64,000 nucleotides of DNA from Candidatus Woesearchaeota archaeon (GCA_019322485.1 JAHWIK010000027.1:1-64000); one strand, 5' to 3'. Shown: positions 27,501 through 36,602, counted from the first letter of the stretch. Notes: generated by a model from the sequence alone, not told the origin. Made by a program: numbers and translations.

Positions 27501-28470
27501 CACATTTAATTGTTCTGCAACTGACAATTACAACCTGACAAATATCAGCTTTTACATAACCAATAATCAAAACATTTCCTTTGCTCTAAACCAAACAACA
27601 GATGTTTCAGGAACATCAGCTTATGCAAACTGGACTTTAAGCTTAGCTAATGGAAATTATACCTGGAACTGTCTGGCTTATGATGCTAGTGGGTTATATG
27701 ATTGGGGTGATAACAGAACTGTGTTGATTAATTACACAACACCTCCAATAACATTGAATATCACCTCAATCCAAATAACCCCAGATGATGATGGAGTAAC
27801 ACCTGGAGCACAGATTAATCCATTAGAAGCGAGCAATGTAAGTGTAAACCTGATTGCTAATATAACAAATTCTTCTGCAATGGATGCATGCAAAATAAGG
27901 ATATGGAACGGCTCTGGAAGCTATACTGTTCCTACTCTTGCCATTGTTACAGGCGAGATACAGGAATTAGCAGGAGTTACAATATGTAATGCAACCTGGA
28001 ACATGAGCTACTGGAGAAATCCAGGTGATTGGAATCTAAGTGTTGATGTTAATCAAACTGATGGAGCTAAGGACCAGGAGAATTCAAGCTATTATTACAA
28101 TGTATTGACTTCGCATTCGATTAATGTCAGCTACATCAACTTCACTGGTGTGCCTGGGCAGACCATAAACAGTTCTACTGCTTATCCATTATCAATCAAG
28201 AACACTGGAAACAAGGTCATCAACATCAGCATTAATGGAACAGACTTCATTGGTGTTCAATTCCCTTCCTATAACTTCAGCGTTACTAACGCAAGCTATT
28301 CTGATACCGAACTTGGTGCTTACACTTCTATCACAACAGTTTATGTGCAAATTACTGACCTGGACAATCTAGCTCCTACTTCAACTGCCTACCTGTACTT
28401 TAGAGGCACGATTCCTGCTGGAACAAAATCACAAACCTATCAGAACACTATTAACATAAAAAGTGATTAA
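24529..28470 (+). CDS. Giant type II membrane-anchored surface protein with shared DPANN modules
   Basis: 1313 residues. A short basic cytoplasmic segment (1-28) and one membrane helix (about 30-50, YFLGPGLSGFFIA) come first. A beta module (60-120) and a long Glu-rich linker with N-x-T sites follow (about 145-222). Next are a ligand-domain-like segment and the C-x3-CLLP...FEVDSG module (about 360-400). The YKCKDWxF...PGFAE module lies near 525-570, followed by a second domain (570-700) shared with the 29952 protein. Fibronectin type III-like (GYTWIYWNWTNP, about 885-970) and Ig-like domains come next, and a final beta domain ends without an anchor. The single N-terminal helix should leave the C-terminus outside. 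The gene lies behind the ACTTACA array and its stop codon abuts the start of the 28471 regulator gene. Confidence 0.82.
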   Translation: MENRDLRVKKPQKSRELTSSKFVQKVKAPLINVLILLVLFGGIYFLGPGLSGFFIAEPGIVSYEQDISISAVEDKTEIWSLEQYPEQFELRTVQLSGNYTGDGTFKVYLEGEEGTRYLILDNSAIETETLAGVTGYVVAVNASEEEIEEELVITFEAEEENETEEQGDVIFGEPEEEIIEEVNESEEVLEEVNVTEEINVTEEEAEEEVEEIIEEEIEEEITIDLAYNSDTNFDSNNDGIEDVDGAVDFSVAGSGFNWGVDSSKLCTRWQVYPVGSEEATIVCYGNEACCNFVGLQPYMDDWDDSFVLTYAAHGSDYDNIVSAQVIYADIDTAEIYYSSWDELSARFISEFVAFEDVCAETCLLPSGLDSTSYKLVFEVDSGVLNIDKISYVARNLTQVIEAEEFEFNSDIKNAGNELVEYDIEFEDVDTKQIKKSEQIRQAKGLVIASAPGLSIKEGKYNIRIKPREHPIKSIVVHDVNISSNITEFIDIDDVPEFGDYVEVYAIDPTRFNFTNATVTVTATGNELYKCKDWDFEAQNCQGSWELFKTDLVPGQNYTFTLTPEDPGFAEILITKAIHLDENQNLISDIYDEVYQLDNVWSEPIYENEYVRVTFEEELDSSKDITLYARNNQGLNTNVEVYYFNSTEKITEFPVITDEDYYKIYLTDMQGSQDTFDLKIVNTDSETAYLEFEHIIDPTIVQRYYLRGAGGSGAGLKDKLETTIGGASASWSPTADLQTALFVFDTAYAQNTIIENQSFYLSVWCDKTASLGGDNPDISAYTLYDCDTDNTCTSPAPVQICTATGLSLDCDSTTIIEATSSACIRATNYTMHQGDYLALELTVDSNKASWPRIWYNSSLYPSYINITEFTEEAPDTAAPATVTNLANQSAGYTWIYWNWTNPSDTDFNHTEVWINGTFYANVSAPDNFYNATGLTTDTWYEIQTRTVDNNGNINTTWVNDSAKTLADTTAPTTTQLYPPAGYWNGSSDPYSITFNCSATDNYNLTNISFYITNNQNISFALNQTTDVSGTSAYANWTLSLANGNYTWNCLAYDASGLYDWGDNRTVLINYTTPPITLNITSIQITPDDDGVTPGAQINPLEASNVSVNLIANITNSSAMDACKIRIWNGSGSYTVPTLAIVTGEIQELAGVTICNATWNMSYWRNPGDWNLSVDVNQTDGAKDQENSSYYYNVLTSHSINVSYINFTGVPGQTINSSTAYPLSIKNTGNKVINISINGTDFIGVQFPSYNFSVTNASYSDTELGAYTSITTVYVQITDLDNLAPTSTAYLYFRGTIPAGTKSQTYQNTINIKSD

Positions 28471-28998
28471 ATGAAAATAAAAAAGCGAACAAGGACAGAG
28501 AAAAAGGATCTGATTAGGTCCAAGTTTGCTAGAGATGAAGATGTACAGTTATTCAAGATAATCCTAAATAGATTAAAGAAGAAGTATGATGTTTCCTCAA
28601 CAGAGGTTCTAAGTATAATCAGAGAGGAGATTATGATTCCAAGCACTATCTTTACAAAGATACTAAGTCCATTAGAAACTGATGTCAAGTACCTAAAAGA
28701 GAACCTGGACCTTGATTATTCAACAATTGCAAAGCTGTTGAAGAGAAACAGAAGAGCAGTCTGGCAGGCTTATAAGAATGCTGTTAAGAAGTACTCAGAA
28801 AAGCTCAAGCCAGAAGAAACAGAATTCAATATCCCTGTCTCTGCACTTAAAGCTGAGTTAAGCATCCTTGAAGCAACTGTTGCTTATCTGAAAGATGAAT
28901 ACAGGCTTTCCTATCATGAGATTGGCGAGTTACTGCAGAGAGATGAGAGAACTATATGGACTGTTTACAGCAGGGCTATGAAGAAGTTAAGGAGGTGA
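28471..28998 (+). CDS. Tandem helix-turn-helix DNA-binding protein
   Basis: 175 residues, basic, no membrane segment. Two repeats of about 65 residues each contain the signature LSxLExxVKYLKE...LSYxEIxxLLxRxxRxIWxxYxxAxKK. They start near residues 65 (LSPLETDVKYLKE) and 130 (LSILEATVAYLKD). This resembles sigma-region-4-like HTH domains with recognition helices RNRRAVWQAY and RDERTIWTVY. An N-terminal helical domain (1-55) is shared with the 199-residue protein at 29356. It starts immediately after the stop of the giant surface gene (TAAATG) and so is made from the same transcript. A regulator of its own operon and of the neighbouring paralogous operon is the natural reading. Binding to the ACTTACA arrays is inference. 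Confidence 0.75.
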   Translation: MKIKKRTRTEKKDLIRSKFARDEDVQLFKIILNRLKKKYDVSSTEVLSIIREEIMIPSTIFTKILSPLETDVKYLKENLDLDYSTIAKLLKRNRRAVWQAYKNAVKKYSEKLKPEETEFNIPVSALKAELSILEATVAYLKDEYRLSYHEIGELLQRDERTIWTVYSRAMKKLRR

Positions 28999-29019
28999 GC
29001 CGCGTTTATTCGTTTTCTT

Positions 29020-29262
29020 AAATAATATGTATAAAATACTTACATAATGTGTTGAAATATCAATTCTAGTTTGTTTTATTCTTATATAATCTGTATAAAT
29101 ACTTACATAATGTGATTAGGATATTAATTCCAGTCTTTATCTGAGCTACATAATATGTATAAATACTTAAATAGTGAGTATAAAATACTTACATAATATG
29201 TATAAATACTTATATTTATACTGAGATTTATTACATAATATGTATATTTACCTACATATCAT
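29020..29262. promoter_or_regulatory. Second array of ACTTACAT operators
   Basis: The 356-base gap between the two tandem-HTH genes is filled with repeats of GTATAAATACTTACATAAT. Exact ACTTACA starts at 29038, 29101 and 29187, with variants at 29165, 29208 and 29240. Spacings of 63, 64, 22 and 21 bases are again near whole helical turns. Several sites read as dyads, ATGTA then TACAT eight bases later. No gene is visible in the gap. Confidence 0.7.
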
Positions 29263-29272
29263 GTCTATAGGT

Positions 29273-29320
29273 ATACTAATCTGTATACTAGTTTCCAAAT
29301 AAAGCGAAAGATTTATATAA
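29273..29320 (+). promoter_or_regulatory. Promoter of the tandem-HTH/giant receptor/MinD operon with upstream element
   Basis: ATACTAAT-CTGTAT-ACTAGTTT (29273-29294) closely matches the inverted repeat before 12923. It is followed by CGAAAG (29305-29310) and ATTTATATAA (29311-29320), a strong BRE/TATA. Transcription should start near 29345 and the ATG is at 29356. Two overlapping ACTTA-type sites (29326-29336) lie between TATA and start. Confidence 0.68.
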
Positions 29321-29355
29321 ATGCTACTTACTTAGTATGTAATTAGTCTCACAAA

Positions 29356-29955
29356 ATGGGAAAAAGAGGCAAAAAAGAGGTTTCAGCAACAGATTTGACT
29401 ACAGCACATACTGAATTCCTAAAGAGTTTTTTTGCTGGCAAAGGCAAATCAGAACTTCTTGATCTCTTTGTCAAACACCTCCGAGAAGAACATAAACTAA
29501 GTATCGAAGATGTAAATAGGTTGGTGGGGGGGAAGGAGAAGGACATCCTTCTGCCAATCTCTATCTTCGATAACAAAAAGCTTAGTGCTTTGGAAGCCAT
29601 TACAAAATATCTAAAGGAAAACAAAGAACTTAGTTTTCATCAAATTGGTGTTATTCTCAATAGAAACGAGAGATGCATCTGGACAACTAATAATAATTCT
29701 AAGAAAAAAATGAAAGAGGGTTTTGTGCTTAAGCCCTCAAGGTTCCTTATTCCTGCTGACATCTTCACTAACCGCAAGCTGAGTGTGCTTGAGAACCTTG
29801 TAAAGTATATGAAAGAAAGTTTGGAGCTTAGCCTGCATGAGATTGCTGAACTGCTGCATAGGGATGATAGAACTATCTGGACTGTTTACAGCAGAGCCAC
29901 GAGAAAGCAAAAGCTTTCTGGGGTTTCAAACAAGTCTGAAACAAAGAAAAAATGA
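29356..29955 (+). CDS. Tandem helix-turn-helix DNA-binding protein, paralogue of the 28471 product
   Basis: 199 residues. After a helical N-terminal domain (10-60) come two repeats of about 66 residues, starting near 76 (LSALEAITKYLKE) and 142 (LSVLENLVKYMKE). Each is preceded by an IPxxIF motif and contains HTH-like SFHQIGVILNRNERCIW or SLHEIAELLHRDDRTIW. The end of the second repeat (RTIWTVYSRA) is identical in eight or more residues to that of the 28471 product, so the two genes arose by duplication. The first repeat is more diverged (IWTTNNNSKKK), perhaps changing its DNA contact. Its stop overlaps the start of the giant receptor gene (ATGA), coupling translation. It lies downstream of an array of operators it may bind itself. 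Confidence 0.75.
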   Translation: MGKRGKKEVSATDLTTAHTEFLKSFFAGKGKSELLDLFVKHLREEHKLSIEDVNRLVGGKEKDILLPISIFDNKKLSALEAITKYLKENKELSFHQIGVILNRNERCIWTTNNNSKKKMKEGFVLKPSRFLIPADIFTNRKLSVLENLVKYMKESLELSLHEIAELLHRDDRTIWTVYSRATRKQKLSGVSNKSETKKK

Positions 29956-32900
29956 CTAAAGGGTATTGGCTTAGGAGAACTGTATTTGTTTTGATAGCTT
30001 TGCTTATGTTTGCCGGCCTGGTTAAGCTAGGTTTGTCAACGATTGTAAAGTCCTCCAGGCCTGATGTTGACTTTAACTTAGTTGTTGATAAAGATTCAAG
30101 CCTGATGCTGAAGTTTGAAAGAGAAGTCAGGCTAAAATCACTAAGGGTGAGCGGCTCTATTGCCGGGAATGGAACAGCCAGGATTTATGTTGAAAATGAT
30201 GGAAAGAAGTATTTGGTTCTTGACAGCGAAAGACTGGATGAAGCGAATAGCTTAGACATCAGTGATTTAGAATTTAATGATGGCGAGAATATTGTTGGAG
30301 CTGCAGTTAATGAGCTGCCAAAGAAAGATGAGGATAGTAAAGAATCTTTTGACTTATATGCCAGCCCTACAATAAACGAAGCCTTGGACAGCTCTGATTT
30401 GAATTCTGCCTATGACAGAAGCGGTCATATTATAGAAGAGATGGATTCCAAGTCAAAAGGTTTTGCTGAGGATGCTGAGGCATCAATGCAGCCTAGTTGC
30501 AGTATTGAAGAATCAGCAGGAGATGTCTCCAAGAGTGTAGATAGCTCGGAAAGCGCAGTCTTGTTCAAGGAGGCGTGTATTGAAACATGCAGTTTGCAAG
30601 GATTTGGCAAGCATTCTTACAGGATGGTATTTGAAGTTGATAATGCTGTTATTAATATAGACAAAATAGAGTATGCTTTCAGAAGGATATGGGAAAAGGA
30701 AGAGATAAGACCAGAGCTTGATGTCAGAGACAGTGATGGAAAGACCATTACTTCTTCCATAAAAATCAAAGATAAAGATGGCATGGTTGTTTCAGAAGAA
30801 TCTATAGAAAAAGGATTGTATGATGTTGATGTGGAACTATATGCTGGGCCTGTAAAGAGCATTAAGATTGAGAATATTGATTTGGATGAGAGTGTTACAG
30901 ATTTTGTAAATGTAGATGATGTGCCTAAAGAAAAAGAAGGAAGATTTGTTGAGGTTTATGCGATTGACCCCACAGATGTTGAGTTTACACAGGCAACTGT
31001 AACTGTAACTGCAAAAGGAAGCTCGCTGTACAAGTGCAAAGGATGGAACTTTACTGAACAAAGATGCTATGGTGAATGGGAACTTTTCAAAGCAGACCTT
31101 ATTCCTGGAAAGGAATACAGCTTTATCCTAACCCCGGAAGACCCTGGTTTTGCTGAGATAAACATAATTGATGCTGAACATCTTGATAAGAATAGGGACT
31201 TCATTTCCAATATATTTAATGAAACAAATGAACAAGATAATATCTGGTCAGAACAGATTAATCACAGAGAATATATAAGGGCAACATTTGAAGAACCGCT
31301 GACAAATGGAAATGTAATCAATCTTTATTTAAGGAATACCCAGGGTTTGAATACATTTGTTGAGATATATGAGCAAGATGGTTCTGTTGTTGTTGGTTCA
31401 ACACCTGTAATAGGCTCAACTGGCATGTATAATATTGAATTGGCCGGGTTAAGCGGCTATAATGACATATTTGACTTGAATGTAGTCAACCAACAAAACA
31501 CGCCAAGTGCTTACTTAGAGTTTGATTATATACATGATGCTGCAGATAATGTCTCTCCAGTTATATCAGGACTAAATATTAATCCTTCGTTAGAAATAAG
31601 CTTCTTTGGAAGCTATAACTTCACTGTAAATGTTACTGATAATAATACTATAGACTTAGTAAACTTAAGTTACAAAGGAATTAATGCTGAAGGAGGCTCT
31701 TGCTTCCAGTATTATGTAAATGGAAGCTGCGAAAATGATGAATATTATACAACAAATATGACTTTAGGGGATGCGCCAGAGTATTATAAGAGGGATGTAA
31801 GGCCCGATATGATATACCCCCAAATAGAGTTTGCAGATGATGAAATTTATTGGTATAATAGCAGGAAAGGACTTGACATATACAAAGACAAATATCACAT
31901 ATTCAAGTTTGTAAATAATTATACAATAAATGCAAACACAAGCTTCTGGATAGAGGTTGATGCTCTTGTCAAAAGCCAAACCACAAGGGGGCTTAGGGTT
32001 TATTTGTTTGACAGAACAACTACAATAACTGATTTCCAAAGCGACTGGACAAACAGCGCTAAAGGAGAATTAGTTGCAGAGATAGACAACAATGCTGCAA
32101 AAAACCATGCACATACAGATGATAACTCAAGCCATCATTTAATTGCTCTTACAGCTAATTCTGATGGGACAATTGGAACCAAGAATCTCAATTTGACTGA
32201 CTCATTCTTTATTGCATTGTATAACTTAGAGGGCAATGTAAACAAAGCATGGAATATGAGTTATAGAAATACAAGCTTATGCAATACATCTAACTGGTGG
32301 CTTGGAGAGGATTCTGGATGGACTACCACACAACAAGAGGGATGTCCTGATACGCATGTACATCTAGCAAGGTATAATTTAAGCGGTTCAAGTGATGGTG
32401 TAAGTGCAACAAGCTGTGCAGAAGACAACTCAAGCAACAGCAACTGTACAACAATAAGCTCCTTCTTTGGAGCAATATCTAACTTAGCGCCTGTTTCAAA
32501 TGCTATAAATGTTCCTGAGCCAAGTGGAGTTTATAAGTGCCCTATAAACATATCATGGAATGAGTTTAGTGATCCAAATGGGGATACAGTAACTTATAAT
32601 GTTAGTTTGTTAAATGCTGACGAAACATTTAACCAAATAATAAATGATTCTGAATCAAGCACATATTATGTCTGGAGTTGCGGTTCTATCCCTGATGGAG
32701 AATACAGCTTAAAGGTAGAAGGAAGAGACCCTGACAACTTAAGCTCATATTCCACTTTAGGCGGGAACTTTAGCATAGACAACACACCACCAGCATGGTC
32801 AAATAACAACACCTACCCTGCATCAGGAATTCAATACGCTTCTGGGGTGGATTACCAGTTTAATATTACCTGGATTGATGCCAGGGCTGGTGTTGATGCA

Positions 32901-35900
32901 GTATTGTTTGAACATAACTTCACAGGAACATTGAATAATTATTCTTCTAGTGGAAACATAAGCAATGAACATTATTATAATTCCACTAACCTAAGTGCTG
33001 GAACTTATGTATGGAGAAGTTACGCAAACGACACACTTGGGTTCACTAATTACACAGAGCAATGGACATACATTGTCCAGCCAGATTCAACAGCACCTTC
33101 AGTGATAAATGTTACAGCAACACCTTCTTCTATAAACCAGACGCAAACAACAAATATAACAGCAAACATAACTGATAGTGGTGGATTAAGCGAGAACGAT
33201 ATTCTTGCGAGGATTGTAAACTCAAATAGCGATATTAATGAATACAATATGAATCAGGATGGAGATATATGGTACTATGAGTTTACAACAACCAGCTCAC
33301 ACCCAGGCGGAGTTTATAATATAACCATAAGAGCCAGGGATACTAATAATAACTGGAATGAATCTGAGGGAACTACACTTACTGTTAATGATATAACGAC
33401 TCCAAGTGTAACTAATGTACAGCCTGATAATGCTGTCCGTGACTTTGGGAGCGTTGTTGAGATAACTGCTAATGTAACAGATGAAACTGCTATCAGTGCT
33501 GTCAGGGCAAATGTAAGCTGGAGTGGTGTTTATAGCTTTGTTGATATGCATCTGCAGGAAGATAATGTAACATATTCTGGGAACTTTTCTCTTACAAATT
33601 ATATCGATACCTTCACTGTGCAGATACTCGCCAATGATACAAGCAATAACCTAAATAATTCAGAAACATCTACATTTAATGTTACTGACGAATCTGCGCC
33701 GGGATATTATAATATAACTGCCTGGCCTAGCTCTGCAGCATACAGCCCAGGGGCTGCGTACCAATTCAATGTAACCTGGACAGATAATTATGCTGTTGAT
33801 GTTGTTCTGATTGAGCACAATTTTACAGGAAGCTTGCAGAACTACAGCATGAACAACATAAGTTCCGAGTATTATTATAATTACACTAACCTGGCTGTTG
33901 GCAGTTATGTGTGGAGAAGTTATGCTAATGATACCTCTGACAATAGAAACAAAACCACACAGCAGAGTTATACTGTAGATAAGGTTAACTCAACATGCAG
34001 CCTTGTGTTCTCGCAAACATCACCGCAGGATTATGGAACAGCAATTAATGCAAGCTGCAGCTGCACAAACCTGGAAGTAAGCGCTGTGCTGTACAGAAAT
34101 GGAACAGATGCAAGTTCTGAGAACAACCAGCTTGTTATTTTAGCTGTTGGAGACCACCTGTATAACTGCACAACCTCTGCTACGCAGAATTACACCTCTG
34201 CTCAGAATTCTTCAACATATACAATAAACAAGGTAACATCTACAGTAAACCTAACCTTGAATGGCTATGACAGCAACATCACAATAAACCAGACTCAGTC
34301 AGTGACTATTAATGCAACCTTGGTGACCCCAAGCAGCGGATATATTGAGCTTTACCAGGACAGCGGGCTTATCAACAGCGGCCAGTCACCATTAACAAAC
34401 ACAACAACCTATAATGATTACGGCACATTCAACATTACTGTTACTTATTCGGAAACTCAAAACTACAGCTCAAGCTTTGAAACGCATTTCATAAGTGTGC
34501 AGGATGTTATTTCTCCTGGTTCTGTAACAAACCTGGAGGAGACTGCAGTTGGTTATACATGGATATACTGGAACTGGACAAACCCAGGCGATACTGACTT
34601 TGATGAAGCTATCGTATATATAGATGGAGTCAATGAAGTGAACACATCAAACAGTTATTACAATGCAACTGGATTAACATCAAACACAAACCACACAATC
34701 TCTATAAGAACCAAAGATACCTCGGGGAATATAAACACCACATGGGTTAATGACACAGCAGCAACACTGGCTGATACTACAGTTCCACAGATAACGTCCT
34801 ATGCAGTAACGCCGAGGGTAGTGATAATTGATAGGGATGTCTCAATAACAGCTAATGCAACTGATGATGTTGATACTCCTTCAACATACGCAAATATAAC
34901 GCTGCCTAACAGCACAGTTCTTACTTTGGCATTGCAGTCAAATTACACTGCGCAGATATCAGGAAGGCATAATGTAACAATAATAGCAAATGACTCGTCA
35001 GGAAATACAGCAACTGAAACTGATTACTTTATTGCTGCAGGACCTGTTAATTTCACAGTCTTTAGCGAAGGGCCTAACTCCAGCAGCCTGGAAATGAACC
35101 TAACCTTATTCTTCCCTGGAACAGATGAAGAGCTTAATGAGCATGTGATTACAGGCAACATGTCCAATGAATACGCTGGCTATCTTTATGATTTGGAATT
35201 TGCAGCATTAAACAGAACAATTGTTGTAGAGTTGGGAAGCTCAAACCTGACAACAAACAACAATAAAACAATGGGCTTTGACAAACTGCCAAGCCCTGTC
35301 AGCGGGTACTTGATATCTTATGGAATCTATTCAACATTTAGCTTTGGCAGCGCAGTTGTAACATTATCCTATGAGGGTATAAACTATACTACTGAAAGTA
35401 ATCTAAGGGTATTTAGATGTGATAATTGGGACTTCGATAACAGGGCATGCTCCAGTTCATTTGAGAGTATTAGCGGTGTACAGAGCACCTCTGCAAACAA
35501 ATTTACATTAACTGTATCCAGCTTCTCAGGATTTTCAATCAGAGAGGTTACGCCTGCAGCTGCAGCTGAGGAAGAAGAGGAGGGGGAAGAGGTGTGGAGA
35601 AGGTCAAGAGGTTGCTTCTTCAGCTGGGAATGCGGCAATTGGAGCGAGTGCTCTATAAACGAAACAGAGAGGAGGGACTGCACAAATGCAGGAACCTGCC
35701 CAGATACTTTCAAGGCTCCTGAAACAGAGAGGCCATGCAATTACACGCCTTCATGTGATGATGGTGTAAAGAATGGCGATGAAGAAGGCATTGACTGCGG
35801 TGGTTCTTGTGCAGAGTGTGTTGAGTGTATTAATGATACTGATTGTGAGGAAGATTATCAATGCATGGAAAATGTCTGTGTAGCTCCACAGCCAGCACCT

Positions 35901-36602
35901 GAAGAACCGATGCCTGAACCAGATGTCACGCAGATAGATGGTTATGTCCTTCTTTTAGCGCTCTTAGTTTTTATCCTGACTGTTTATCTAATATTCAGCT
36001 CTATAAAGTGGTATGCGACTAAATATATGATGGAGGAAGAGAAAGGAGAGGGGGCAGAGAAAGCAGCGAAACCAAAGAAGAGAATGAGAATACTAAGGCA
36101 CAGAAAAAAGATTGAACCAAAGGAAACTATCAAGAAGGAAATAAAAGAAAAAACTGAAGAAAGCAAAAAAGAGAGGCCGAAAACAGAAGAAAAGAAGGAA
36201 GAGGAGAAGAAAAAAGAAGAACAGCCGAAAACAGAGGAGAAGAAAGAAACAGCTCCTGCTCCAGAAAAAGAAAAAACCCCAAAAACCCCTGCTAAAAAGA
36301 AAAAAGAAAAAGTAATTGGAGGGTTAAAAGAGACCTACACCAATAGTGGAGATATATATGTTAACGCCTTCAGAAAAAGGCAGGAAGAAAATGAGTTGGC
36401 TAAGGAAGATGAAGAGACAGAGCCAATCAAAGGCATTAGGACCAATAAAGAAGATGTTCTCAATCAATTAAAGGATGCTTACAAATTAGACAGCTTAGGC
36501 CCAAAATCCAGTATCAGGATAGAGCCAAGGCAAAGTCTGCAAGATATTATTAAGGAAAAAACAGATGAAGATGAATCAAAAAACAATGAGGTGTTCAAAT
36601 GA
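29952..36602 (+). CDS. Giant bitopic surface receptor-like protein with cytoplasmic tail, coupled to MinD
   Basis: 2216 residues. An N-terminal membrane helix (about 9-30) is followed by the shared beta module with C-x3-C. The YKCKGWNF...PGFAE module (about 355-400) and a second shared domain (400-535) come next, then a long chain of Ig-like and fibronectin type III-like domains. A PGF-pre-PGF-like domain with RCDNWDF lies near 1690-1860. A TSP1-like module (WECGNWSECS, about 1890-1930) and a DCGGSCAEC Cys cluster precede a C-terminal membrane helix (about 1996-2018). Some 195 cytoplasmic residues follow, first Lys/Glu/Pro-rich and then a more regular end (about 2115-2216, IGGLKETYTNSGDIYVNAF). 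Both neighbours overlap by ATGA, the HTH gene before and the MinD-type gene after. A receptor or appendage whose tail meets the ATPase is the natural hypothesis. Confidence 0.82.
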   Translation: MTKGYWLRRTVFVLIALLMFAGLVKLGLSTIVKSSRPDVDFNLVVDKDSSLMLKFEREVRLKSLRVSGSIAGNGTARIYVENDGKKYLVLDSERLDEANSLDISDLEFNDGENIVGAAVNELPKKDEDSKESFDLYASPTINEALDSSDLNSAYDRSGHIIEEMDSKSKGFAEDAEASMQPSCSIEESAGDVSKSVDSSESAVLFKEACIETCSLQGFGKHSYRMVFEVDNAVINIDKIEYAFRRIWEKEEIRPELDVRDSDGKTITSSIKIKDKDGMVVSEESIEKGLYDVDVELYAGPVKSIKIENIDLDESVTDFVNVDDVPKEKEGRFVEVYAIDPTDVEFTQATVTVTAKGSSLYKCKGWNFTEQRCYGEWELFKADLIPGKEYSFILTPEDPGFAEINIIDAEHLDKNRDFISNIFNETNEQDNIWSEQINHREYIRATFEEPLTNGNVINLYLRNTQGLNTFVEIYEQDGSVVVGSTPVIGSTGMYNIELAGLSGYNDIFDLNVVNQQNTPSAYLEFDYIHDAADNVSPVISGLNINPSLEISFFGSYNFTVNVTDNNTIDLVNLSYKGINAEGGSCFQYYVNGSCENDEYYTTNMTLGDAPEYYKRDVRPDMIYPQIEFADDEIYWYNSRKGLDIYKDKYHIFKFVNNYTINANTSFWIEVDALVKSQTTRGLRVYLFDRTTTITDFQSDWTNSAKGELVAEIDNNAAKNHAHTDDNSSHHLIALTANSDGTIGTKNLNLTDSFFIALYNLEGNVNKAWNMSYRNTSLCNTSNWWLGEDSGWTTTQQEGCPDTHVHLARYNLSGSSDGVSATSCAEDNSSNSNCTTISSFFGAISNLAPVSNAINVPEPSGVYKCPINISWNEFSDPNGDTVTYNVSLLNADETFNQIINDSESSTYYVWSCGSIPDGEYSLKVEGRDPDNLSSYSTLGGNFSIDNTPPAWSNNNTYPASGIQYASGVDYQFNITWIDARAGVDAVLFEHNFTGTLNNYSSSGNISNEHYYNSTNLSAGTYVWRSYANDTLGFTNYTEQWTYIVQPDSTAPSVINVTATPSSINQTQTTNITANITDSGGLSENDILARIVNSNSDINEYNMNQDGDIWYYEFTTTSSHPGGVYNITIRARDTNNNWNESEGTTLTVNDITTPSVTNVQPDNAVRDFGSVVEITANVTDETAISAVRANVSWSGVYSFVDMHLQEDNVTYSGNFSLTNYIDTFTVQILANDTSNNLNNSETSTFNVTDESAPGYYNITAWPSSAAYSPGAAYQFNVTWTDNYAVDVVLIEHNFTGSLQNYSMNNISSEYYYNYTNLAVGSYVWRSYANDTSDNRNKTTQQSYTVDKVNSTCSLVFSQTSPQDYGTAINASCSCTNLEVSAVLYRNGTDASSENNQLVILAVGDHLYNCTTSATQNYTSAQNSSTYTINKVTSTVNLTLNGYDSNITINQTQSVTINATLVTPSSGYIELYQDSGLINSGQSPLTNTTTYNDYGTFNITVTYSETQNYSSSFETHFISVQDVISPGSVTNLEETAVGYTWIYWNWTNPGDTDFDEAIVYIDGVNEVNTSNSYYNATGLTSNTNHTISIRTKDTSGNINTTWVNDTAATLADTTVPQITSYAVTPRVVIIDRDVSITANATDDVDTPSTYANITLPNSTVLTLALQSNYTAQISGRHNVTIIANDSSGNTATETDYFIAAGPVNFTVFSEGPNSSSLEMNLTLFFPGTDEELNEHVITGNMSNEYAGYLYDLEFAALNRTIVVELGSSNLTTNNNKTMGFDKLPSPVSGYLISYGIYSTFSFGSAVVTLSYEGINYTTESNLRVFRCDNWDFDNRACSSSFESISGVQSTSANKFTLTVSSFSGFSIREVTPAAAAEEEEEGEEVWRRSRGCFFSWECGNWSECSINETERRDCTNAGTCPDTFKAPETERPCNYTPSCDDGVKNGDEEGIDCGGSCAECVECINDTDCEEDYQCMENVCVAPQPAPEEPMPEPDVTQIDGYVLLLALLVFILTVYLIFSSIKWYATKYMMEEEKGEGAEKAAKPKKRMRILRHRKKIEPKETIKKEIKEKTEESKKERPKTEEKKEEEKKKEEQPKTEEKKETAPAPEKEKTPKTPAKKKKEKVIGGLKETYTNSGDIYVNAFRKRQEENELAKEDEETEPIKGIRTNKEDVLNQLKDAYKLDSLGPKSSIRIEPRQSLQDIIKEKTDEDESKNNEVFK

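Noticed and set aside
29020..29262. CRISPR array
   Set aside because: The repeats are short, variable and AT-rich, spacing is irregular in multiples of a helical turn, there are no unique spacers of constant length and no cas genes.
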